A DNA stretch of 18,259 nucleotides from Funneliformis mosseae (Eukaryota; Glomeromycota; Glomeromycetes; Glomerales; Glomeraceae), in assembly GCA_910592005.1 (NCBI GenBank), contig CAJVPP010001707.1:1-18259 (forward strand), given 5' to 3'. The position numbers were made by a program, and so were the translations under genes. Within the stretch, counting starts at the first letter, position 1. Each line of letters opens with the position of its first letter. Below the pieces are notes generated by a model. That model was not told the DNA's origin. It worked only from the letters and a program-made list of their open reading frames with translations, and did no database searches. This document shows positions 1 through 11,200 of this stretch, piece after piece.

Positions 1-407
1 TCTATTATATTTTACTTATTTCATATATTTTATTTATTATATTTATTTCTTTTATATCTTCAGTAACTTTATATTTTCTATTTTATATAAATAAAGGACA
101 ATTTCTTTTAGCTTAGCAGTGTGTCTGACTCATAGTTTTATATAATAGTTTAGTTTAATCCCTCTAACATAATTGTATAGTACAGAGCGCTGACTGAGGC
201 AGTACTCCATTGTTATAATTATTAAATAAACTGTTAATTTACTGACACTCTTCTAAATCTAAATATTAAATTAAACCTTCTGCTTACCACCCACATATAT
301 TACTTCACTTATTATCCATAAGCATCTTAAAGAACTGACTATATCAATATTCACAATAAAAATCTCAGTAAGTAAATAAATTAAAAATAAGAAGAAAATA
401 ATTATCA

Positions 408-708
408 ATAGATTATAATATCACTATTAGATTAAAGTATTACTAATTACTATTAAATTATAAAATTATTATAATAATATGTAGGAAAAATTAAAACATA
501 GTTAAAAATCCAAAAAGATATCCTAAAGAATAAAATTAAATTATGACATCATATTATAATAATATTATTAGATTATATCATTAGACTATAATATTACTAA
601 TAGATTATAACATCTCTATTAGATTATAATGTTACTACTAGATTATGATATCTTTATTAGATTACAGCATTACTATTAGATTATGACATTACTGTTATAA
701 TCTAATTC
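408..708. repeat. Degenerate 19-bp tandem repeat in two blocks, closed by an inverted unit
   Basis: The unit is close to ATTAGATTATAACATTACT. Two copies lie at 408-425 and 426-444. A longer run follows: 567-579 (partial), 580-599, 600-617, 618-636, 637-655, 656-674 and 675-693. The last four are exactly 19 nt each and differ at a few positions. The run ends at 694-708 with GTTATAATCTAATTC, the reverse complement of the unit's start. Copies drift in sequence but keep their length, which suggests an old tandem duplication. There are no spacers, so it is not a CRISPR array. Function is unknown. Confidence 0.8.
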
Positions 709-720
709 AAGTTTCCAGTG

Positions 721-748
721 ATTCTTTAAACTAATTAGTTTAAAGAAT
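721..748. repeat. 28-bp perfect palindrome
   Basis: The left arm ATTCTTTAAACTAA is followed with no spacer by its exact reverse complement TTAGTTTAAAGAAT. It lies 12 bp beyond the inverted end of the 19-bp repeat array. It could extrude as a cruciform or be a decayed end of a small transposable element, but no target duplication or partner copy is visible. A 14-bp arm is long for chance even in AT-rich DNA. Confidence 0.85.
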
Positions 749-991
749 TACTTATAATTACCTTCAATAATAATATAATAATAACAAGTTTATCAATAGT
801 AAAAATATAAGTTATTTTTTGATTAATTAAAATATATAAGCATATACCTATTATTATTAAAAAATTTTTTTGCACTATTATATTTTATTTACGCTTTTAA
901 TTTAAAATTTTATTCAAGCTTTTTTCTCTACATATATGATATATTGTGATTTATGATATATAATACTAGGTAAACTAAATATATATAATAA

Positions 992-1009
992 ATATATATA
1001 TATATATAT
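992..1009. repeat. AT dinucleotide microsatellite
   Basis: This is an uninterrupted run of alternating A and T of about 18 nt, inside a longer TA-rich stretch beginning near 978. A similar shorter run is at about 1306-1317. These are simple-sequence tracts with no evident function. Confidence 0.85.
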
Positions 1010-1559
1010 GATCTTAAAGGATTAACATAATGACAGGATTGTTAACTATATTTTATCTTAATATTTTTATATTAAAAAAATAGAAATTAATAAAAATAAT
1101 TAGTTTTATATATAATCTATTTACTATTTTATTATTTAATTATTAATAAAATTAATTTGATTTTTAAAATAAAAAATTAAGTAGTTTAATATTATATAAT
1201 TATTAATTATTAAATAATATATTAATGTATTTTTAACTTCAGTAATTTTATTTGAAAAATTCAATTTAAATAATTCCAATTTAATTGTTTTATTTATTTA
1301 ATTATATATATATATAATAAAATTCAGAAAACTTAATTAAAATTTGAATTGATTACATTAATATATAATTATTATATAATTTTCCATAAAAAGGTTTTTT
1401 ATTTATTACTTAATAAAAAAATAAAAAATATTTATTTTCTGATAAATATTAATATAATATATGAATTTATGAAATTTCTATAATTCTTAAAAAATAGATA
1501 AATCTTTAAATAATATTACTAGTAATAATTTGTCTTACTAGCACATGTTATTAATGTTT

Positions 1560-2140
1560 TGAATAATTTAAACCGCGATAAGAGAAAAACGGGTTTGGCA
1601 TCTAAAGAGTTTTTTATTATGATTTATTGAGAGAAATGTTTAATTTCAATATCGTGTAACTGTTTAAAATCAACCCCTGAAATTGTTTGCTGCGCATGTT
1701 TATTCTTGGCGACTCTTTAAGTCAGAAGCCAAGGGAAAGCCTACTAAAGTTAAATATCCTAAAATTACTTACTGATATATTCTATTTCCGCAGACATACG
1801 TTATCGGATTTCAACATCAAATCATTCCGGAATGAAATAACCCAAATAAATCATTTGATTTATTAACAAGATTTTGCTATTGTTGTCACAAACGGTTACG
1901 TATGTTACTATGATATCACCCTAACTTGCCTTATATGAACAACCTACCAACGCTTGCTTTTTTATCTCTTACTAAGCTCGTAGTCGTTTGTCTTTCTGAG
2001 GGTTGAGGAAACTGCTTCTTCACCTTTATCTTAAATTGATTTAACACAAACACGCGTGCCAAACAGTTTTGACGACACTTGTAAAGTTTTTTTAAATACT
2101 ACTCTTTATTAAATAAGCTTGTTTAGATCAAGCAACAATA
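1560..2140 (+). promoter_or_regulatory. Probable promoter and 5' UTR region of the TOM1/HUWE1 gene
   Basis: From about 1560 the base composition shifts to noticeably more G and C than the 1.5 kb before it, up to the start codon at 2141. No ORF with recognisable protein is present on either strand. Compact inverted repeats occur: CTTGGC/GCCAAG enclosing GACT/AGTC (1705-1733), the 14-bp palindrome TCATTCCGGAATGA (1822-1835), and AATAAATCA/TGATTTATT with a 2-nt spacer (1845-1864). I could not place a TATA box or transcription start with confidence. The assignment rests on position and composition. An unannotated non-coding RNA is the main alternative. Confidence 0.45.
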
Positions 2141-2255
2141 ATGAAAATCAAGAAAACCCCACCAAAGAAATTAGCGGCACCCGTAAGTAACTTTTTTTTC
2201 TCTTGCAAGTTTTGAATGTTCTATGGACCGTTTCTTTTACCGTTAGTGCGACAAC

Positions 2256-2294
<39 letters not shown>

Positions 2295-5200
2295 GGGAAA
2301 AAAATTCAAGGCGGTTGAGTATAGTGTAGTGTCAAATTTGCAATTATTTTAGGTGACTGTGTTTATTAACTCGTCAAAAATAGGAAAAGACAGATCAAAT
2401 CGTTAAAACTTTATTCTTATCGTTATAAATTTTTTTTGTGAAATAAAAAATTAACAATATTTTAAAAAATAATGTTTTTTTGTTTTTTCTTTATTAATAG
2501 ATACCGCCAATCAAAAGTCTTATTCAAAAGCTCAGTGAATGTCGCGAAGAGGAAATACCAGTCATAGTGGATTCTATTAAAGAATGGAGTTATTCAAGAG
2601 GAGATCTCTTTCACTGGATTACTGTATTGAACCGCTTCGATAGCATTCTTGAGAATATTTGTCAAAGTTATAAACTTAAAAAATTGCAGGCAGAAAACTT
2701 CAATGAGGAAACGCGAAGCGTTTTATTGGCTATATTAAAATTTTCTCGAATGTTACTGGAAAATTGCACAAACAGAAACTTATACAGTTCATACGAGGTT
2801 TGTTATTTATCCACCCTTAATTATCACAAAAAAAATTAAAGTGATACTAATTTATTAAATATTTATTCTGTAGCATCTCAATGACTTGTTGTATACAAGT
2901 GATTTAGGTGTTTTGGAGGTGTTGTTGCGTTTGATACTCCGACCTGCACAACGTCTCAGTAATCAACGTGCTCTTCGTACCAATTTTACCATTTCTCAAG
3001 AACGTATTTTAACTTTGGTCCATAGTTGGGGCACAAAAGAATATGATATCGAAATGGCGCAGCTTGCGTCCGAAGAAGTTAAAATCCCAGAAGAATTGAC
3101 AACCTTAAATTATCAATTTTATCGGCGTTTAACACCATCAGAAGCTGCTGAAACCACAGGTGAAAAGAAAAATGAAACTGCTGGGACTGCTACCTCCACA
3201 CCTCAAAAAGGAAAAAGGAAAGATAGTGCTTCAAGTATTGGCGGAGCTAAAGCTGGAGAAGGTGTTGCTTTGATTTCAATTAATAACATCCATCAGTTTG
3301 GAAAGACTGATATGGACATTTTAAACAATGTTATTGAAGAATATAATATTCCCGAAGAATTTCACTATGCTCTTTTAAATCGAATTCGAATTGTTACCAG
3401 TATTACGTCAACCGAATCTCGACGAAAATTCTTAATAATAAGAACACTTGCTATTGCTATTATGGGTATGATATTAATTTAATATGTTCTATCCATTAAA
3501 TCTTAATATAAACGAATTATCTTTTTGTTTTAATTAGCTCATGTCATCCCCGAACATATTGCCCAATCCAAATTATTTTTATACGAACCTGATATCGTTG
3601 CAAATCTTGCCGAGTTTGTTCATCCAGATAGAAATATACCAATCGTAAGTTTATTGAGTGATGAATATATGTGTTTTTTTTAGATTATTCTTTCGTTTCT
3701 AGGTGATTTCAATCGATTGATCTTTATGATTTTATTATTAGGAAATCCAAACAGTTGCATTTTATGCATTGGATGGAATCAGTCGATATCGTTCAAAACT
3801 TGGTGAAGTATTATCCGCCATTAATGCGGCAGCTAATCACGGTATTTTGCTTTACGTGTTGCGGAGAGTAATTGCCGATCTGGATAGCGAAAATCGTATG
3901 TAATCTTAAATTGACAAATTGAAAATTTTAAGCCGTTATCTTTAAAAAAGACATATTGATTAATATTGGTTTATTTATTTATTTCTTTTGTTTTTAGCTA
4001 TTTTCAATCAAGAATATTATGACGCGGTATTTGCTTTAATTTCCTATTTTATCACTTCACAAACCGGTGGAACTATGTTGATTTCAGCAGGAATAGTTCC
4101 GACCTTGTTACAATTGTTAAACAATAAAAATCCACAGCAATCAAAGGTAAACTTTATATGCGTTCTTTGGATTTTCTTGCATATTGTATTCTAAATTTAA
4201 TGTGTTTATTTTAGAATATAACAAAAGTTGTCAGTATATTGGACAGCCTTGTGTATGGATTCAACCCTTCATTTACCTCATTCTGTAACGCTAATGGAGT
4301 TCGTATATTGGTACAAAGGATAAATGTATGTTAGATATCTAAATTCATATTAGTTGATAGTTTTTATAACATTTTCTCACTAATATTCCTCTTTATAGGA
4401 AGAAGTTGGTTTTGGTATCCAGTTATTAGGTGACAATCAAGGAGACTTTATGGAAGATGTAACGATTGCAGGGTCTTCAACCTCAGCGAATCCACCAGGT
4501 TTAGCATTATAGTTGTTATTCTTCCTTTCAATATTTGATAAAATCATATTTACTAATTGCATTATTAATCGAATAATGTAGTTACTGAACCTGCAATCAC
4601 CGAAATTACTCTTCCTTATGAAAAATCTTCTTTATTGAAGTCTATGTTTAAATTTGTTTTACATATGATGCAATCAGCTGGTACTGCTGATGGATTGCGA
4701 AATCTCATCGACACATCTCTTCCAGATTCAATTAAAAAGGTCTTTGAACAACCTAAAGTATTCGGAAGCAGTATATTTGCACTTGGTAGATTTCAGTAAA
4801 ATCTTTTATCAATCGCTCTTATATATAATGTTGAGATATTTAATATTTATTTTTAAATTTATCTAGCAATCAATATTATTGCAACTTTTATTCACAATGA
4901 ACCGACTTCACTTCCAATTATGCAAGAGGCTAAGCTTCCACAAACTTTTTTAAAGTCTATCGTAAAAGAAATTCCTGCTTCAGTGGATGTGAGATATTAA
5001 GATAATTATTTTCATTTTCATTTTTTATCTTATAATATATGATATTAATTGTTAATGTTTATTTTATTCAGGTAATTCAATCTATTCCTAACGCATTCGG
5101 TGCTATATGCTTGAATTCACAAGGAATGGAAATTTTTACTCAGATGAATCCGATAGACAAATTTTTTTCAATTTTTACATCAACTGAACATTTGCGTTCT

Positions 5201-8200
5201 CTTCAAGATGGCGACGTTGCGTCAGTGTTGGGTACAAATATTGATGAATTGATGAGACATCATCCAAGTTTGAAACCAAATATCATGAATGCAATAATGA
5301 CTACACTTCAGCGTATATTAGAACTTGGACGGAGTGATTCCACTATGGTTAATGATGATACTAATATATTACATTCTGGAACGGATGATGATCCCGTTCA
5401 ACCAGAAAAACGAGTGGAATCTGAGTCAACCGATATTACTATGTGTGATGTTGATTCTGTTAAACCTGAAGAGAAAAAAGAGAATATTATTGTTTCGTTT
5501 ATTGAAATTGCTGCAAAGGTATGTTCATATTATATAAATATAATGTTCGTAACGCAATCTAATGCTTATGTCCTTTTTCATGATAGTTTTTGGAAGGTCT
5601 TTTCCAAACTCCAAACCATTGCAAAGATTTTCTCAGACAAGAAAACGGGTTAAATATTATTCTTAAATTCTACGCATTACCAACAGTCCCATATGATTTT
5701 GCAAGTTCGCAAGCCTCATATTCTCTCTCTCATTTAATGAGAGTGATTGCTGTTGTTGATTCAAAGAGAAGTGTTACAGCAATTATTAGTGCACTTAACG
5801 AAGCATTCCAAGGAGCAACAAATTTCCTAAATCATGACGGAAAGGGTGGTCTTCTCGCTGATTACATTGATCTCAGAAGTATTTATCAATTTTTTTTTTG
5901 TTAAAGCTTTTTAACGTTCTTAATCTGATTGGATTAATTTTTTTAAAATAAAATTAAAAAGCAAACGATGCTGCTAAAGTTGAAGAAGCCAACAAAACCT
6001 TCAGATCATTAATAACTTTACACGGTTATATTGGACTACTTTCTGATGTCTATTGCACACCAGTTTTCTCTCACGGGAAAAATGCGTCATCTGTAATTGA
6101 AGCTTTCGTTGGAAGCGACAGCGAAGTAATACCTTCACTAGGAAAATTGCATCGGTTTGTTTTTTCTTTTCTCTATACCAAAAGTATTTATTACTATTTG
6201 TAACGATTGTTAAATTAAAATTCTATGTTTAGAACGTGTGTTTGGGAGAATGTTATCTTAAAATCATCTGTACCAAAGTCATGGTATGCATCACAATCAA
6301 AACCAAAAAAACCGTTTAGTCTTCCTGAAATTTCAGCGATTTCGGCATTATTGGACGAAAGTGACAAAGATATAACTGATGCAAATGAACCTCCCGTTGA
6401 CCAGAATAATCGTCAAGTAAAAAACGCAAAATATTTTAAATTTTTGGTGTCTCAAATTCCTTCTTGTTTGACTCCATTATTTCAAGGTATGTGTTGTTGT
6501 AAAATAAAGTTGAAAACGGTATATTCAATAAATTCAATATTATAAATTATCTTGTGATTTTAGGTTTGGCCAAAATGCTTTTCACACGCAAACAACCAGA
6601 TGCGAGCCAAAAAGCATTGGCTTTCAAAGTATCCAACTCTATTGCTGAGGTCCTTCGTGATCATTTAACCTGGTCTCGTTATTGTAAATATTTTATTTAT
6701 TATTTATTTGATTTTTTAAAATATAATTTTTTTTTACTGATATCCATTGAAATTTTCTTTAGCCCTTGATAGCGAAACTGATTCTACAAATAAGTACAAT
6801 TACCTCACCGTCATGCTTGGACTTCTATCATTACTATTTCTTGATGGTTGGTTATTGTTTTCTTAATTATATGAATATTTTGCTATTAAAAATGTTCATA
6901 TATTTGATTTGCATTGTTATATTTAGAACGAAATCAAATATCTCTTCAGACAATGCTAGTTCTCTCGTTTGTTGATAAAGCTGATGGGTTGGAATGTGTA
7001 TTCACACTCTTACGACAGTTCTGGGAAGAAGCAGAGGCTATTAAAGCTTTTGAAGAGTATTCGACTATTGAAGCAGATGACAAATCAAAAAACAAGCTTA
7101 CAAGAATTCACGGATGCATCGAAGTTACACTTAATTTCTTTCAATTTGTGGCTTCATCTAAATTTCTACACGATTCAGCTCAAACAACTTCCATATCATC
7201 AAAAGATCGTGAGCCTCGTTTCGATCCCTTCGAATTTCTCGTGAATGTTCGAGCAAAAATCCTTCCTGTAATTCATGAACTTTGGTTAAGTTCTTATTTG
7301 ACGAAAGCTCCACCAAATATTTTAAGATCTGTTGTACAAAATTTAGTTCAAATTTTAAAAGCTGAAGGAGAAGTGAATCAACGACCAGAAGGATCTAGTA
7401 ATTTATCAGCTCCATCTTCATTGTTTGGAAGAAGTCTTATTCCAGATGAAGACAGAGTTCAGCAGTTAATTGATATGGGATTCCAACGTTCTAACGCAGA
7501 AACAGCGCTTATAAGATGTAATAATCATGTCGAAACGGCTGCAGAATATTTATTGACTCATCCACACACAATAGCAGCTACAATATTTTCCGAAGCTCAA
7601 ACGGTCGAAACTGGTCGTGATTCAACAAACAATACAGCTACTACTGTTGGTAATGCACCAGCTGAAACAAATACCATCACTGGTTCAAATTTTGATATTA
7701 CTGGAGTTTCTGGCGATGACGACGAAGAAATATCTGATAATGATGAAGGTAATATGGAACATGCAGATGTTTTAGCTCAGGCGTTGGCATTATCAATGCA
7801 AGATGGTCAAACTGCGGAACGATCTAACACTAGTGAGACAACTGTTCCTATGGAAACAGAACCTACTACTTCAAAGAAAAGCGACAAAGGTAAAGGAAAA
7901 GAAGTCGCTTCTGTAGATCAATTTAAATCTCTTAGAGAAGAACTAAAAGCAAATGCAGCTAATAGAGCTATTGAATTATTGGATCATGTTGAAGAAGTTA
8001 TTTTTGAAGTAAAAGATTTATTTGTCCTTCTAAGCAAAGATAATGTTGAGAAAACTATTGAATTGGTAATAAAAAGTGTTGAGCATGCTCGCGGACAATC
8101 TGAAGAACTACGCAAAAAAGCTTTAAGCTCACGATTACGTTTATTGGCTATGTTACTAAACGAAACGAGTATTCAAGGAAAAATCTCTCATTTACCATTC

Positions 8201-11200
8201 AATATATTTTCAGAAATGTTATCCATGATTGCTGAACAATCCTCGCAACCTTCTGAAAGTAGTTTACCTAAATGGTTAGCACCAGCTTTGTTAGTTATAG
8301 AATCTTTTATATCTTTATCAGATGAACCAACAAGTGTAGAATTAAATCTGTTACAATCTAAACTTGAAGAATCAGAAGCGATTGCCACGGAAAATAATTC
8401 TTCACCAACAGATAAACATCGTTCAAATTTACTTGAATACTGTTTAACATTCATGAAACGTAAAGATCTTGACAAAGATATTGTTAATTCATTACTTCGA
8501 ATCTTGGTGCGATTAACTCGACGTCATCTTGATGCAACCGAATTTGTTAATAAGGACGGATTATCATTACTTTTTAATGCTTTCAAACCACGAGCTCATG
8601 ATTTTCGTGGACAACAAATATTCATTGTTATGATATTGCGACATGTAATAGAGGATGTTTTTGTGTTAGAATCTATTATGGAAAGAGAAATCAAAAACTG
8701 GTTTACAAATCATCGACCTCGGGTGATTGATATCAATGGTTACCTTCGAAATACTGCGCAGTTTGCATTGCGAAATCCTGAACTATTTGTTCAATCCACA
8801 AAGAAACTTTGTAAATTAACAAGGTATGAACCTGGTAGAAGTAGTCAGCATCAAATAACCTTGATTAAACAAGAACCTGAGGATACTAGTAATACAACGA
8901 ATAAGGATAATACCGTTAATGAAGAAGAAATGACGGATGCAGTACCTTCAACATCAACATTTGAATCGCCTAAAAAATTATCTTTTGGATCCGAAGTTGC
9001 AGAAAATTTAATTCATTTCATAGCAAATGAATTGATTTCTATACGTAATATTCAAACTACTGCACTTCAAGAATCAAAGCCAACTGATACTACACATGAA
9101 CAACAAAAGAATACCGAGTTTGTTAATTCCGTTATTACAAATAATAACGATGCCATCATTACTAACAATACTAACAATGCTATTAATATTATGGGACCTA
9201 ATCAACCACCCTTTAAACCTGAAGAACATTTGGATTATTTATGTCGTTGTTTCTTGCTTCAATGCTTGACAGAATTACTCTCTTCATATCCATCATGTAA
9301 AACTGAAGTCATAAATCTCTCCCGTAGAAGGAACAGCGTTGGTCCCGGTACTCCGTTTAAAACAAAAACTCCTTTATTAAGTTATCTTTTAAACGATTTA
9401 TTACCATATGGATGTATTACATCCTCGACCGATATCGAAATGCGTAAGCGTTATGGACAATCTAAATGGACGACTTCTGTCATAGTTGCTTTATGTTCAA
9501 ATATCAGTAATGATGTTGATGAAAAGAAAGTTCAACATGAATTGGTACAAGTTCGTAAATTTGTTTTGGATGGTATAATTCGTTCATTTAAGTATGCCAT
9601 TTCATCATCTGATCCTATTGAAACAAAATATGGAAGGCTTTTGGCTTTGGCTGAATTATGTTATGCAATCCTAACCGCACGTACAAATCCAAGTAATAAT
9701 GCAAACAGACCTATCGATGATGGACCTGCTAGTGTTGCTAAGTTAATGCTTGATAAAAATTTTGTGAACACTTTAACTGAAGCTCTTTCAGAAGTAGATT
9801 TAAATTATCCATCAGCAAGGATTTTGATAAGTGCTTTATTGAAACCATTCGAATTTTTAACAAAAATAGCCATAAAGTTGGGTCGTGCGCCTGAACCTTC
9901 TAAAGAAGAACAAGAACGTCGTAAAAGTATTTCTTCCATCTCGACTCCTTCAGCTGATGAAATCACACAAGATGCACCTGATTTGTATGCAACTTCTGTA
10001 CTCGGTGCTCTTGAAGGTAGAATGGAAAGTGATGAAATGGAGGATGAGGAGATTAGCACTTCGGATGAACAAGTATATAATGATGACGAATATGACGAAG
10101 AGACCGGTAGTGATGTTAGTGACGTTAGTGATGATAATGACTTAAACGGAAGTGGTGGCGGTGATGGAGACGATATGGACGTAGAAATAGTCGTTCGGCA
10201 ACCATTGCATGGTCATTCAACAATGTTAGATAATCAAAACGATAATAATGACTCCGAAAATGAAGATAACAATCTAGCTCAACATTTAGAGCATGATGAT
10301 GATTCAGACGATGATCACCCTGTTCGTATTCGTCAAGATGGAGCTGATCAAGAAATGTGGGATGTTCACGATCAAGTTATTATAGACCGGGGTGATATTG
10401 TCGAAGAAGCCATTGATGATGCTGAAGGACATCATCATCGACATCGTAGACATGGAGGATTTGGTGGTGATGAAGGGAATGAGAGAGATATAATGTTAGT
10501 GGACGATGAAGAAGACGATGAAGAAGACGATGACGATGACGATGACGATGATGAAGCCGATGACGTTGAAGAAAATGATGTGGTATTAGATAGTGGTGAA
10601 ATTCACGATGGATATGTGGATCGTCTCAATTTTAATTGGGGATGGAATCAACCCGGTTCACTCTTTATGAATGATGACGATTTTATTCCAGGCCGTCCAA
10701 GTCGCGCCTTATTTAGCTTTGGTAATAGACGTCATCGACATATTCCCGGTGGTCGTCGTGCTATTTTAGAAGTTCCACCGGAAGGTCTCGACTATGTAAT
10801 AGGTGATTCTGTTGGTTATGGATTTAATTTTGGCACAAATGATGAAGTTGATATTCCCGGTATCGGCAGAAATAGACCAATGCCCGGCGCTAGCGATGAT
10901 GTTACTACACATCCATTACTTGTTAACAGAACATCGAACCTTCCTAATATCTCTGGAACGAGTGGAGTAGAATTTGTAAGAGGCAGAAATGTCCGAAATG
11001 GACCATTAAGTGACTGGACACAGTCCATTGAAGAACTGATAGGTGGTGGTGCTGCTCAATTAATAGAACAATTGTTAACTAGAAGTCGTGGTTTAGGACA
11101 TTCCACTTACAGACTTGAATTAAATACAGGTTCGGGAAGTTTAATTAGTGGTATCGAAGTTGACCGAATAATTCCTAGATCAATAACAAACGCTCAAGAT

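Larger units (their letters stand above)
1..1560. other. AT-rich intergenic DNA, no gene recognised
   Basis: This stretch is almost pure A/T, with stops in every frame and no ORF of useful length or recognisable protein. It carries a degenerate 19-bp repeat array (408-444 and 567-708), a 28-bp perfect palindrome (721-748), and AT microsatellites near 992-1009 and 1306-1317, each listed separately. The first 250 bases are slightly less AT-rich and could be the 3' UTR of a gene to the left, but no coding sequence supports that. I see no tRNA or rRNA here. Confidence 0.6.

Noticed and set aside
408..708. CRISPR-like array
   Set aside because: The repeats are contiguous with no unique spacers, are degenerate, and lie in a eukaryotic genome; this is a simple tandem repeat.
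5325..5537. Overlapping alternative-frame ORFs within exons, for example here and at 9885-10145, 12015-12197 and 14961-15308
   Set aside because: They are shifted-frame shadows of TOM1 exons with no independent domain or start context.
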